Source: Planctomycetota bacterium
GTDB taxonomy: Bacteria; Planctomycetota; Planctomycetia; Pirellulales; Lacipirellulaceae
DNA length: 64,000 bases
Direction: 5' to 3'
NCBI GenBank assembly: GCA_029259945.1
Contig: JAJDEF010000008.1
Location: 1-64,000 of the forward strand
Position numbers and translations under genes: made by a program. The notes beneath the pieces were generated by a model. It worked only from the letters and a program-made list of their open reading frames with translations, was not told where the DNA came from and made no database searches. Of the stretch, positions 44,781-53,797 are shown piece by piece (positions within the stretch are counted from its first letter, which is position 1; the number at the start of each line of letters is the position of its first letter).

Positions 44781-46592
44781 TCAGCCGCCCGTTTCGACCG
44801 ATTCATCCACCAGCGCTATCAGCTTCTGCCCAGGCCGTGGGAGCATGTCTTTTTCGTCGGTGGCGACGATCAACTTATTGGCCTCATCCACACAAAACAG
44901 GGCGAGTGCCGTATCGCCATATCGGGTACAGAAATCTTCGTAGGTAAAATCTTCGCTGATCAGCGTCTTTTTGATTCGCGCGCCGGCTGCAAAACGGTCT
45001 TCCAGTTGCTTGGCGGTGATCGGCTGATCGAACAAAGTACGGCCACCCCGATAGGCGCCCACTTTTTCGGTCCGATCGTTGGACGATTCGACGGTGGCAA
45101 TTTGATAAACTTCCGACCGCCCAAACCGTTCGGAAAATCCCATGGCTGCCAACGTATTCACCTCGTCGTTGGGAGTCATGGCGAGCAGCCGCCCAATGCC
45201 GCCCAAGTCGATTTCTTCCTGCACAAATTCGCTGCCGATACTCGCATACGAGACCGCCAAGCCTGCCATGCGAGCCGCCCTGTTATTACGCGGGTTCGTA
45301 TCGACCAGCAACACTGGAAAACCCTCTTCGCTAATCGCGGTTGCAATCTCGCGCACGGCCGGCGAGGCTCCAGCAAACAAGATGCCCTGGGGGTTCTCGC
45401 CAGAGAGTCGCAACCAACGGGCAAGCGGCGCCAGCGACAAGCCATAGATCGTCACCGTCCCGATGATTACCAGAAAAGTCACCAGCACGAACCGATCGGC
45501 CTCAGCCGCAAGAGTCGGCTCGGCCTCTTTCAATGCCAGCGCAAAAAGCGAGCCGATGGCTGCCGCGACGATCCCTCGCGGATGAATCCAAGCCAAGAAA
45601 GCACGCTCTTGCCAACTTAACCCACCACCAAACGTCGAGATAAAAACCGACATCGGTCGAACTACCAAAATCAGCAACGCCACAAAGGCAACGCTCCGCC
45701 AACCAAGCATTTGCAAGGCTGCCATGTCGAGAGTCAGCTTCGAGGCCAGCACAATGAACAGAGTTGAAATGAGCAGCACGCGTAAGTTTTCTTTGAACTC
45801 CACCACATGGCGGATCGCCACGCTGCGCTGGTTGGCCAACAGAACGCCCAACAACGTCACCGTGACAAGCCCTGACTCTGGTTGCAAGTAATTCGAAAAA
45901 GCAAACAGCAAAGTGACGAACGCCAGGATGACCGGGTTTTGCAGATAATCGGGAATCCAATAACGGCGGAGCATTTGCAATAAGGCCAAGGCGCTCAAAC
46001 CACTCAGTGTCACCCCGTAGGCCAGCGTCTTACCAAGGCTAAGCAACGATTCGTTCGCGATGCTTCCGTGGGTTTGGTGTGACACCAGTTCGAAAACCAA
46101 CGCCGCAAGTACCGCCCCGATCGGGTCGTTCACAATGCCTTCCCACTTGGCGAGCGAGCCAATGCGTCGCACCGGCTGAACATGTCGCAGCAACGGCAGC
46201 ACAACCGTCGGCCCGCTGACCGTCAGCAGCGCGCCAAGCAGTACGGCCATCTTCAATGAAAAGCCGGCCACATCAAAAGCGAACCAAGTCGTAAGAAGCC
46301 AGGTGAGAGCAAGCCCCAAGCTCACCAATCGAAAGACCGCACCGCGAGTTTCTTTAATCTCGCGAAAGTCGAGACTAAGCCCCCCCTCAAACAAAATGAT
46401 ACCCACCGCCAGCGAGACGAGCGCAAAAAACAGATCTGGGTCTGGGCTTGGTTCGCTACCAGTGAGTTTCCCCAGAACGACACCAAACAAAAGTAGCAGA
46501 ACAATCGCCGGCAGCCGAAACCGCCAAGCCAGCCACTGAGCCGCAATACCCAGCGCCAAAATTCCAGCAATATAAAGAGAAGTGTCAGCCAT
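44781..46592 (-). CDS. cation:proton antiporter (CPA1-type) with TrkA-like domain
   Basis: This 603-residue inner-membrane protein has about twelve transmembrane segments in residues 1-400 (for example LYIAGILALGIAAQWLAWRF, IILFEGGLSLDFREI, LLTVSGPTVVLPLLR, GIVNDPIGAVLAALVFE). GPTVV and NDPIG are typical of CPA1 exchangers, with the Asp in the ion-binding place. The C-terminal ~190 residues resemble a TrkA-N/RCK regulatory domain (GILFAGASPAVREIATAIS, VLLVDTNPRN). The start at 46592 gives MADTSLY; a longer frame upstream translates a REP repeat (DIPGQDGRAM) and is rejected. Probable role: Na+ or K+/H+ exchange and pH homeostasis. Confidence 0.88.
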   Translation of the reverse strand: MADTSLYIAGILALGIAAQWLAWRFRLPAIVLLLLFGVVLGKLTGSEPSPDPDLFFALVSLAVGIILFEGGLSLDFREIKETRGAVFRLVSLGLALTWLLTTWFAFDVAGFSLKMAVLLGALLTVSGPTVVLPLLRHVQPVRRIGSLAKWEGIVNDPIGAVLAALVFELVSHQTHGSIANESLLSLGKTLAYGVTLSGLSALALLQMLRRYWIPDYLQNPVILAFVTLLFAFSNYLQPESGLVTVTLLGVLLANQRSVAIRHVVEFKENLRVLLISTLFIVLASKLTLDMAALQMLGWRSVAFVALLILVVRPMSVFISTFGGGLSWQERAFLAWIHPRGIVAAAIGSLFALALKEAEPTLAAEADRFVLVTFLVIIGTVTIYGLSLAPLARWLRLSGENPQGILFAGASPAVREIATAISEEGFPVLLVDTNPRNNRAARMAGLAVSYASIGSEFVQEEIDLGGIGRLLAMTPNDEVNTLAAMGFSERFGRSEVYQIATVESSNDRTEKVGAYRGGRTLFDQPITAKQLEDRFAAGARIKKTLISEDFTYEDFCTRYGDTALALFCVDEANKLIVATDEKDMLPRPGQKLIALVDESVETGG

Positions 46593-46673
46593 GACTTTTC
46601 GGGGGATTCGAGTCGCAAAGACAGGATGCCACATTTTATGCGAACCCGCACAATTAGCGATAGCGATATAGAA

Positions 46674-46699
46674 CATAGCCCGGCCATCCTGGCCGGGAA
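46674..46699 (+). repeat. single REP copy
   Basis: Head CATAGCC, perfect arms CCGGCCA / TGGCCGG around TCC, tail GAATATCGCAACACAC. It lies upstream of the antiporter start. TCTGTGTCCTCTGTGGTTC follows at about 46729, half of another palindromic repeat type. Confidence 0.88.
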
Positions 46700-46884
46700 T
46701 ATCGCAACACACAACGGCGCACGCTCTGTGTCCTCTGTGGTTCAACTTATCGCGGTTTTACGGTGGAATTTGGCAATTTCGATCAGGACATCTAATTTCC
46801 CGCGAAACTTGCCGCGAAACGCGGAGTTCAACTAAATAGCCAGAAAACAGTATTCAACCACACTCTAATTAAAAGGGGTTCGAA

Positions 46885-47538
46885 ATGCGGTATTTCATTG
46901 CGAGTTTAACCTTCATGCTCTCCGCTTGGTTGGTGGCCCCAGCAATTGCTGCCGAGGATGGCGAGCAAACCGACGGAGCTCTTATTACCGAAAATCAGCC
47001 CGGTGACGAAAACGACTTGGCCAGAAAGCCAGGTAAACGTGGTTCGAGAGGACAACGTGCAGATCGAGAACGTCACGGCCCACGCAGTCCAGAAGAGCTG
47101 TTTGATCACTTTGACGAAAATGAGGACGGCCAGCTCAGCCGCGAAGAATTTAAGGCACTAACCAAGGCAGTACATCAACACCATGCCCGACACGGACATG
47201 GTGAGGGCCATCGAGGTCGATCCCGAGATGAGGATCGCCCCGGTCCAGATTTCCGACCTCTGCAAAACCCAGGCGATCGTCCCGGCCCACCCCCTGAAGG
47301 TCGTCGAGGACGGCGTGGGGACGCGCAAGGTCGTCAGCAAGGCTCGCGAGAAGGGGGACGCCGCATGCCCGACCCAAACGAAGTGTTTGATCACTTCGAC
47401 GCCAATGGAGATGGCCAGCTCAGCCGAAAGGAATTTCGGAAGCTCGCAGAAAAAATGAGAGAGAGACGCGAACAGTACGGACGTCGTGGCCAAGGTTCCG
47501 ACGACCGACGAGGTCCACCCCGCCAAGGTGGACGCTAA
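46885..47538 (+). CDS. secreted EF-hand calcium-binding protein
   Basis: This 217-residue protein starts with a signal peptide (IASLTFMLSAWLVAPAIAAE). Two EF-hand loops are visible, DENEDGQLSREEF at about residues 76-88 and DANGDGQLSRKEF at about 172-184, each preceded by FDHF. The region between and the tail are rich in Arg, Gly, Pro and His (HHARHGHGEGHRG). The pair of nearly identical FDHF-EF-hand modules indicates internal duplication. The start follows AAAAGGGGTTCGAA. Probably a periplasmic or surface calcium-binding protein; partner unknown. Confidence 0.8.
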   Translation: MRYFIASLTFMLSAWLVAPAIAAEDGEQTDGALITENQPGDENDLARKPGKRGSRGQRADRERHGPRSPEELFDHFDENEDGQLSREEFKALTKAVHQHHARHGHGEGHRGRSRDEDRPGPDFRPLQNPGDRPGPPPEGRRGRRGDAQGRQQGSREGGRRMPDPNEVFDHFDANGDGQLSRKEFRKLAEKMRERREQYGRRGQGSDDRRGPPRQGGR

Positions 47539-47581
47539 GACTTCGGTCCACTAGTAATTCTCAAACAAACTACCGCCATCA

Positions 47582-47617
47582 CCCCGCACATTGTATGCCC
47601 CCAGCTGGTGTGCGGGG
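47582..47617 (+). terminator. hairpin after the EF-hand gene
   Basis: CCCCGCACA (47582-47590) and TGTGCGGGG (47609-47617) form a perfect nine-base stem 44 bases behind the stop. No immediate T-run, so termination is only likely. Confidence 0.45.
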
Positions 47618-47647
47618 TCGGCGTAGTATTTTCTGCATGGTTCCAAA

Positions 47648-47675
47648 CCATAGCCGGACCATCCTGGTCCGAAAT
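47648..47675 (+). repeat. single REP copy
   Basis: Head CATAGCC, perfect arms CGGACCA / TGGTCCG around TCC, then GAAATC. Between the EF-hand gene and the ankyrin fragment. Confidence 0.88.
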
Positions 47676-47753
47676 CTATCGGAAGGCAGGGCGGCCCAAA
47701 GCGAAGCTCCGACCCACCGACGTAGACAAGAACCAGCAAATTTCGTCGGAGTT

Positions 47754-47984
47754 TTATCTCTTTGCGCCCTTCGACATCAGGTAGTCGGCAAGCTCTCGAT
47801 GCCCGCCGCGCGCCGCCATGGTCAAGGCATTCTGTCGAGACATATTTTTAGCATGGATATCAGCGCCGTTTTCGATGAGCAGTTCCGCCACACGAAGGTG
47901 CCCTTTGGAACAAGCCAACAACAAGGGCGTTGATCCCTTAGAATCAGTCGTTGCTTCAGTATCCGCGCCCTCCGCGAGGAGCAA
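47754..47984 (-). pseudogene. ankyrin-repeat fragment
   Basis: Two and a half ankyrin repeats are visible: GSTPLLLACSKGHLRVAELL followed by IENGADIHAKN, and NALTMAARGGHRELADYLMS KGAK. The only start near is a TTG at 47984, just behind the stop of the upstream PEP-CTERM gene. The ankyrin frame stays open further upstream (GDLARVRLLLAEGAD), inside that gene's 3' end but in another frame. The 76-residue piece is therefore more likely the remnant of a longer ankyrin gene than a complete one, although coupled translation from TTG cannot be excluded. Confidence 0.5.
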
Positions 47985-47986
47985 CC

Positions 47987-49669
47987 TTACACGCGCAAGG
48001 TCGCCCTCAGCCGATGCGATACGATCGACAGCGCGAGTACCAAGAGCCAGAGCGAAGTTGGTTCCGGGACGGTGGCCGCGTTCGATACAAGGATCGCTCC
48101 AGAGCCATTGGTGAATCGTGCATCGAATACCACTTGTCCCGGTGTGTTGAAGCTGCCGGGCAGGCGACTGGAGAATCCAGCCCCAGCTGGGAAAAACAAA
48201 GTGGATACTGTTCGCAAATCTTCAGCGCCGCCACTGCCAACGTCGATTTCAGCTCCGGTCAACGCAACCAGGGCCAGTTGGCCTGCGGTATTCTCGGCCC
48301 AGATGCCTAGCCGCGAGGATTGACCATCGGTCACAGATGCTTTAAAAGCAACCCGGCCAGCAGAGTTCGCTATGTGGGAAAGAAGACCACTGTACTGCCA
48401 CTCGTTACCGAGTCCCGGAACGGCCTGCCCTTCCCTCGCAATAAGTTGCAACTCGCCGTTCGCATCTGATCTCCAGATGGCCTTGTCGTTCTGAACGGAC
48501 ACTTCGGTTCCCGTGATGAGACTGCCGAAAACGACATCTCCCGAGTCGCTGATCGCGGGGCTGAAAATTATCCCCAGAAGTTCGCCGGCATCAAGTCCTG
48601 CACCTGGGTCACCTTCACCCGCGACGAATCGAACTTGTTCTTCGTAGGTGCCGGTCCAGAGTGATTGACGAGTCAGGGGATCAGGTGCTGTAAATCCAGT
48701 CAGGCTAGCCACAAACGCCAGTTGCCCATTGCCGTTTAGCCGCAAACTAGTTGGCGAAATCTCTCCAAAGCTCACCGCTGGCGCAAAACCTGGGGCATGG
48801 TCGCCTTCACGGGTAACCAACCGTAGGCTGGATGCTGCCTTGTGAAGCCAGATCCCGTGATCGTTTTCGGTAACGATGCCCGTACCCGCGAGGGTCGAAA
48901 CAAAGGCCGTGCCCCCCAAGTCATCGATTAATGGATCGAATGGCTCCTGGAAGACAACGCCAGCAGGAGTGCCTTCAGCCGACTGCCCGGCACGGGCTAC
49001 CAGTCCCGAACCCCCTCCGCCAGCTTCGCTGAATACGCCAAATATGTTCGACGAGTCAACGCCGGGGCCATTCAACCAAGCTTTGAAGGCGACTTCTCCC
49101 GCATGGTTCATAACGGGTTCTTCAAGAATACCAAATTTTATCCCGGCAGGCGTGACCGGTGCGAGTTCGTCCTCGCGGGCGACCAAGCGAACTGTCCCGT
49201 CGCTTAGGTAGGTCCAATACGCTGCATCATTCGCGAAGTTGACACCGGCACCGGACAAACCACGCCTGAATGTGAGGGCACCATCAGAATTGAATAAGAA
49301 CGGACGGGCGTTCATTGCCTTAAACCGATGACCATCAGCAACAGCTGGGGCCTGATCTCCTTCACGAGCAACCAGTTTCAGTCCCGAGCCTCCTGCCTCA
49401 GACCATATACCGCTGTCAATGGAAGAAGAACCGGCTGGAAGTCTCAATGCGGCTGCAAAGGCGACGTCGCCGCTGTCGTTGATAACAGGGGGCTCGAAGA
49501 ACTGCCAACCGCTGGCATCCGTGGCTCCTGGCACGGTCCCAAACGCGTCGGCCACCAAACGAATGTGCGAATCTCCTGCCCAGGATATGGACGCCGAATA
49601 CGTACACGCTAGCGCCGGCAGTAAGATGAAAAGCGCTGATCGACTAGTCGTGTGCAGCATACCCAACAT
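47987..49669 (-). CDS. secreted PEP-CTERM protein with tandem beta-propeller-like repeats
   Basis: This 560-residue protein has a signal peptide (SALFILLPALACTYSASISW A). It contains about eight repeats of roughly 55-65 residues, each with a variant of 'GIWSEAGGSGLKLVAREGDQ AP ... F ... N..G..AF', seen at LVAREGDQAP, LVAREDELAP, LVARAGQSAEG, LVTREGDHAPG, FVAGEGDPGAG and LIAREGQAVPG. It ends with VPEPTSLWLLVLALSIV and basic residues, a PEP-CTERM sorting signal. This repeat-type protein occurs in exosortase-carrying bacteria; function unknown. ATG 49669 (MLGMLHTT) is chosen by the signal peptide. Confidence 0.75.
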   Translation of the reverse strand: MLGMLHTTSRSALFILLPALACTYSASISWAGDSHIRLVADAFGTVPGATDASGWQFFEPPVINDSGDVAFAAALRLPAGSSSIDSGIWSEAGGSGLKLVAREGDQAPAVADGHRFKAMNARPFLFNSDGALTFRRGLSGAGVNFANDAAYWTYLSDGTVRLVAREDELAPVTPAGIKFGILEEPVMNHAGEVAFKAWLNGPGVDSSNIFGVFSEAGGGGSGLVARAGQSAEGTPAGVVFQEPFDPLIDDLGGTAFVSTLAGTGIVTENDHGIWLHKAASSLRLVTREGDHAPGFAPAVSFGEISPTSLRLNGNGQLAFVASLTGFTAPDPLTRQSLWTGTYEEQVRFVAGEGDPGAGLDAGELLGIIFSPAISDSGDVVFGSLITGTEVSVQNDKAIWRSDANGELQLIAREGQAVPGLGNEWQYSGLLSHIANSAGRVAFKASVTDGQSSRLGIWAENTAGQLALVALTGAEIDVGSGGAEDLRTVSTLFFPAGAGFSSRLPGSFNTPGQVVFDARFTNGSGAILVSNAATVPEPTSLWLLVLALSIVSHRLRATLRV

Positions 49670-50513
49670 GACGGAGCCTTTCGAACAGGTTCGACTGTTC
49701 CTTACACCTTCAGCAGCCCGAGTCTTGCTGTAACCACGACAAGAAAGTGCTCGTAACCTGTGGACGTACACACGCCTAACACTCTATTCGGGAGGTACAT
49801 TAGCTTTACCTCTTTATGCTCTTATTAGATCCAATAGACGGACCACAAAACACTTCGCGTAACTTACCAGATCACCTGGATGTGTCAAGAAACTCGCGTT
49901 CATGAGTCTGTGTCTGATATCAGTTATCCTAGGCAGGACGTGGATGAAAGTCACTAAAGCCATTGTTTATTTAAATGAGGGCCGCTGACTAGTGTCTGGT
50001 AGACCTGATCCGCAACATGTTTGTTTCTCAGCAGACTTCTCCGCAACAACAGATACTCTAGTAGGTTAGGGAAAACACGGTATAGCTCAAGCTTCCTGGG
50101 AATCGCTTGTGTGAGAGGCTTCATTGGTGAGACTTAAGACAAGAGGAGTCGAAGCGATGGCTAGGCAGTGCTGTGTGGACGTGAGGGACCGCCGGGAGAT
50201 GGTGTTGAGTTTGCTGGGACGTGAGGCTGCTTGATCGCTCTGAGGAGGGTGTGTCGTTAGTCACTGAGGGAATGCACAGGACACATCGTCCTTGGCTGAG
50301 CAGACTCCCCACAACATCCACCCAAGAAGGTAGGATGCACCAAAGCTAAGCGGCGGCCCACCGATTTACGTGTTCTAACGGTTCCTAGGCTACCTGACTC
50401 GCCGCTGGAAAAACAGCAAGGTCGTATTTGCCGAGCCCGGCTCCTCTATTTATACTAGAGGGTCACAACTTTCGACTTGCATCTACTCACCTTCGAACAT
50501 CTGAGACCAAGCT
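49670..50513. other. 844-base gene-free stretch, possible decayed element
   Basis: No convincing gene. The only hint is an ATG at 50157 with a strong AGAGGAG Shine-Dalgarno (50142-50148) opening a 25-codon frame, MARQCCVDVRDRREMVLSLL then GREAA and stop at 50234. The sequence remains loosely coding-like in another frame after it (RLLDRSEEGVSLVTEGMHRT), which could mean a frameshifted remnant, for example of a transposase. No REP copies occur here. The rest shows nothing I can name. Confidence 0.4.
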
Positions 50514-51485
50514 ATGCTTCGCGATTTGACGTCCTTCAGCACACAAGCGGCCTGCCTGCTCACGTTATTGCTTGGGCTTTGGGCAGATTCCTTGGCCACC
50601 GCTCAAGAGGCATTGGCCCCGCAGTTTGCGCCTGGCGTATTAACGACCATCGTCCCCGAAGTCACCCGTGACGATTTGGTGCAGGTACACGATATCATCG
50701 AGCTGCGAGCCGACAAACAACTCGCGCGTTCGCCGAGTTCGACCACCAAGAGTCGAACCCTCTACGAAATAGCCAAAGACGTTAATTTCAGAAACGACGT
50801 GTGGTGTCTGGAGTTGGCGTTCAAGCCACTTCGCATGATGCATGTCGATATTCCCCAGCCTTCGGGCAAGATGCAGCGGAAACTAATTTGGTACATGGTC
50901 TACCGTGTTCGCAATACAGGCGCTGGCTTGTCATCGCAACAACAGGAAGACGGCAACTATGCAGCCGTCAAGAAACCAGCCGATCAGTTGCAATTCATCC
51001 CGCAGTTTGTGCTGACCAGCCAAGATCGCAATCGGGCCGGAGACCGGGTTCGAAAATCGTATCTCGATCGCGTCATCCCAGCGGCAGTGCAGGCAATCCA
51101 AAGCCGCGAGCTGCCCCGGGGCGAGTTGCTCAACAGCGTCACGATTTCTGAGCACATGCTCAGCCGCGAAGGTGGTCGGGCGGAGCGTGGTTTGTGGGGC
51201 GTAGCGACTTGGGAAGATGTCGATCCGCAAATCGACTTTTTCTCGGTGTTTGTGGGCGGCTTGAACAACGCCTACGAGTGGCTTGATTCGCCCGAGGATT
51301 ACCAGCCAGGCGATCCACCCGGCAAGGGGCGGAGCTTCAAGCGTAAGCTGCTACAGCTGAATTTCTGGCGACCAGGCGATGCTTTGGCCGAAAATGAGCG
51401 GGAAATTCGCTATGGCGCGGCTCCTGGCGCAGCCGAAAACTACGGCACCGGCGAAGGCGTTGCCTACCGCTGGGTTTATCGGTAG
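50514..51485 (+). CDS. secreted protein of unknown function, upstream of rpmA
   Basis: This 323-residue protein has an N-terminal signal peptide (AACLLTLLLGLWADSLATAQ). The mature part is mixed alpha/beta, with WCLELAFKPLRMMHVDIPQP, LIWYMVYRVRNTG, FVLTSQDRNRAGDRVRKSYL and GLWGVATWEDVDPQIDFFSV FVGG. No known catalytic motif is visible, and I do not recognise the family beyond a planctomycete-type secreted protein. It ends 87 bases before rpmA on the same strand, in the place usually taken by rplU. Confidence 0.65.
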   Translation: MLRDLTSFSTQAACLLTLLLGLWADSLATAQEALAPQFAPGVLTTIVPEVTRDDLVQVHDIIELRADKQLARSPSSTTKSRTLYEIAKDVNFRNDVWCLELAFKPLRMMHVDIPQPSGKMQRKLIWYMVYRVRNTGAGLSSQQQEDGNYAAVKKPADQLQFIPQFVLTSQDRNRAGDRVRKSYLDRVIPAAVQAIQSRELPRGELLNSVTISEHMLSREGGRAERGLWGVATWEDVDPQIDFFSVFVGGLNNAYEWLDSPEDYQPGDPPGKGRSFKRKLLQLNFWRPGDALAENEREIRYGAAPGAAENYGTGEGVAYRWVYR

Positions 51486-51572
51486 AATCGACGGGCTACA
51501 AGGGAACCTGGGCTTCGATTTGCCCCCGCTTCGGTTCCCCATCCTGCAAACCCTAGCCCCTGCTAGAAAGTC

Positions 51573-51821
51573 ATGGCACATAAAAAAGGACAAGGTTCGA
51601 GCCGCAACGGCCGTGATTCCAACGCACAGCGTCGGGGCGTCAAAAAATTTGGCGGCGAGAAAGTCATTGCTGGCAATATTCTCATTCGCCAAGTAGGCAA
51701 CAAATTTCATCCCGGCACCGGTGTCGGCCAAGGCAAAGACTACACACTCTTCGCGCTCATCGACGGTCAGGTAGAGTTCGACCGCAAAGGGCGTCGTATC
51801 AATATCATGCCCGTGGCCTAG
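51573..51821 (+). CDS. rpmA: 50S ribosomal protein L27
   Basis: L27 (82 residues) has its N-terminal tail at the peptidyl transferase centre. [42 protein letters not shown], and [20 protein letters not shown] are the family consensus. It starts MAHKKG directly, so no Prp-type cleavage of the N terminus is needed. Upstream rplU is absent; a strong terminator follows, separating it from obgE. Confidence 0.98.
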   Translation: MAHKKGQGSSRNGRDSNAQRRGVKKFGGEKVIAGNILIRQVGNKFHPGTGVGQGKDYTLFALIDGQVEFDRKGRRINIMPVA

Positions 51822-51849
51822 TTGCCCGGCGAATCGACGATCCAAATCG

Positions 51850-51879
51850 AGGGATGCGCCATCCGCGCATCCCTTTTTT
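51850..51879 (+). terminator. rho-independent terminator of rpmA
   Basis: GGGATGCGC, loop CATCC(approx.), GCGCATCCC and TTTTTT: a perfect nine-base stem about 30 bases behind the rpmA stop. Confidence 0.9.
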
Positions 51880-51944
51880 GTTGAAGAGTGAAGAGTTACG
51901 TATCACAACTCACGACTCGCAACTCGCGCCCCACAACTCACCTC

Positions 51945-52946
51945 ATGTTCATCGATCGAGTCACCGTCGAAGTCGAAGCAGGCAAGGGCGGTGACGGCTG
52001 CGCTAGCTTCCGTCGTGAAAAATACATACCACGTGGCGGACCCGACGGCGGGGACGGCGGCAATGGCGGTAGCGTAATCGTGATCGCCACGCAGGGTGTC
52101 GATAGCCTCGCGTCGCTCGTGCATCGCAAACACTGGCGGGCCAAGTCGGGTACTCCCGGTGGCGCTAAAAATTGCCACGGCGCCAACGCCAAAGATCTGA
52201 CCATCCGCGTACCGCCAGGCACGGTGGTCATCGATGCGAAAGGCGAGTTTGAATTAAAAGACTTGACCGAAGCCGACGACAGCGTCGTGGCCGCGCAAGG
52301 AGGACGCGGGGGCAAAGGCAACACGCGTTTCAAGTCGTCCACCAATCAAGTCCCGCGTGAATTTACCAGGGGCGGCAAAGCAGAGAAGCGTCGACTCACC
52401 TTTGAGCTCAAAGTGATTGCCGATGTCGGGCTCTTAGGCAAACCCAACGCAGGCAAAAGTACGCTTTTGAGCCGGGTCTCGCGTGCCCGACCCGAGATTG
52501 CCGACTATCCCTTCACCACCAAAATCCCCAATCTGGGCATCGTCCAGGTTGATCTCGACCGTTCGATGGTCATCGCCGATATCCCAGGTTTGATCGAAGG
52601 TGCCCATACCGGTGCGGGCCTTGGGCACGAATTTCTACGCCATGTCGAGCGCACCCGTGTGCTTATCCACTTGGTCGAGCCCATGCCAATGGACGAGACC
52701 GACCCCCTGCAAAACTACCGAGCGATTCGCGAAGAGGTCGAGAAGTATGATATCGATCTGGCAGGTCGCCCCGAACTGATCGCCGTCAGCAAAGCCGAAT
52801 TGCCTGGCTCAGAAGAAGTGCGCCAGCAACTCGCCGAAGAGACGGGCCGCGAGGTGCTGCTCTTTTCTTCCGTCACCGGTCAAGGGCTCAATGACCTGAT
52901 CCACAAATCCTACGCCCTGCTGGCCGAAGGACGGCAGCCGTCATGA
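51945..52946 (+). CDS. obgE: GTPase ObgE/CgtA
   Basis: Obg (333 residues) is a ribosome-associated GTPase for late 50S assembly and stress control. The glycine-rich Obg fold is clear (MFIDRVTVEVEAGKGGDGCA, GGPDGGDGGNGG), followed by the G domain with G1 GKPNAGKST, G2 TT, and G3 DIPGLIEGA. The nucleotide base motif reads AVSKAE rather than the usual NKxD. The C-terminal OCT domain of some Obg proteins is absent. ATG 51945 gives the family N terminus; an in-frame codon at 51888 would add 19 unrelated residues. The stop overlaps coaX by four bases. Confidence 0.95.
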   Translation: MFIDRVTVEVEAGKGGDGCASFRREKYIPRGGPDGGDGGNGGSVIVIATQGVDSLASLVHRKHWRAKSGTPGGAKNCHGANAKDLTIRVPPGTVVIDAKGEFELKDLTEADDSVVAAQGGRGGKGNTRFKSSTNQVPREFTRGGKAEKRRLTFELKVIADVGLLGKPNAGKSTLLSRVSRARPEIADYPFTTKIPNLGIVQVDLDRSMVIADIPGLIEGAHTGAGLGHEFLRHVERTRVLIHLVEPMPMDETDPLQNYRAIREEVEKYDIDLAGRPELIAVSKAELPGSEEVRQQLAEETGREVLLFSSVTGQGLNDLIHKSYALLAEGRQPS

Positions 52947-53797
52947 GCGATTCCTCGGGCCGAGACCTGTTAGCAATCGAGGTCGGAAGCAGCCGAGTGA
53001 AGTTTGGGTGGTACCCCGATACGACCGCTTGTGAATCCGATTCAAAGTCCAGTCAACTGCCGATCGCCGCACCAAAGCTTCGAGAACCGGCAGAGTGGCT
53101 TGTGGTTGCGCACGTAGATGAATCGTCAGAAAGCTTTTTCAAGCAGATTGGCGATTGGCTCGAACAGTTAGACAATACCGACCCCCACCTATTGTTGGCG
53201 TCTGTCCACGCCGAAGCAGCCGAGCGTGTGCAAGAGGTTCTTCGCAAACAAGGCTATCAACCACTTCGTCAGTTAACGGGTGCCGACTTGCCTATCAAGA
53301 CACTCGTCGAGCAACCTGAAAAAGTCGGCATCGATCGCTTGCTCAACGGCGTGGCTGCTAATCGTCTACGCGAAGCAGACCGCCCGGCGATTGTCATTGA
53401 TCTCGGAACCGCCAATACGGTTGACTTAATCACCGAAGAGGGCGCATTTGCAGGCGGAGCAATTTTGCCAGGTATTGCGATGTCGGCTCGAGCATTACAC
53501 GACAACACCTCGGCCCTGCCGCATTTGTTGCCCGACGCACTCAAGGCTTCGGTGAATCCCGTGGGCAAGTCAACGCTCGAAGCCATTGCGTCGGGTTTGT
53601 ATTGGGGGGCGGTCGGCTCGGTCTCTGAACTTATCTGTCGAATGAGCAAAGATTTAGATCAGTCACCGCAGCTGTTTATTACCGGGGGCGATGCTCGACT
53701 GGTGGCTTCAAATGTCACCAACGAAAATGGCCCCGCACAGCATATCCCGCACATGGTCTTAGCAGGAATCTATCTCACAGCTGGGGAAGAGTCGTGA
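52943..53797 (+). CDS. coaX: type III pantothenate kinase
   Basis: CoaX (284 residues) phosphorylates pantothenate, the first step of coenzyme A synthesis. The ASKHA-type fold shows AIEVGSSRVKFGWY near the N terminus (family DxGNT position altered to EVGSS), VGIDRLLNGVAANR in the middle, DLGTANTVDLI and GGAILPGIAMSARAL. GTG/ATGA overlaps on both sides (obgE and the mnmE-like gene) show a tight operon. The altered first phosphate motif is unusual but the rest is intact. Confidence 0.85.
   Translation: MSDSSGRDLLAIEVGSSRVKFGWYPDTTACESDSKSSQLPIAAPKLREPAEWLVVAHVDESSESFFKQIGDWLEQLDNTDPHLLLASVHAEAAERVQEVLRKQGYQPLRQLTGADLPIKTLVEQPEKVGIDRLLNGVAANRLREADRPAIVIDLGTANTVDLITEEGAFAGGAILPGIAMSARALHDNTSALPHLLPDALKASVNPVGKSTLEAIASGLYWGAVGSVSELICRMSKDLDQSPQLFITGGDARLVASNVTNENGPAQHIPHMVLAGIYLTAGEES

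Noticed and set aside
44772..45620. 282-codon open frame antisense to the antiporter
   Set aside because: The opposite strand encodes a clear CPA1 antiporter with a TrkA-like domain; the frame has basic, low-information composition typical of a shadow.
46593..46745. N-terminal extension of the antiporter with DIPGQDGRAM
   Set aside because: It translates an upstream REP repeat; the conserved protein begins at MADTSLY (46592).
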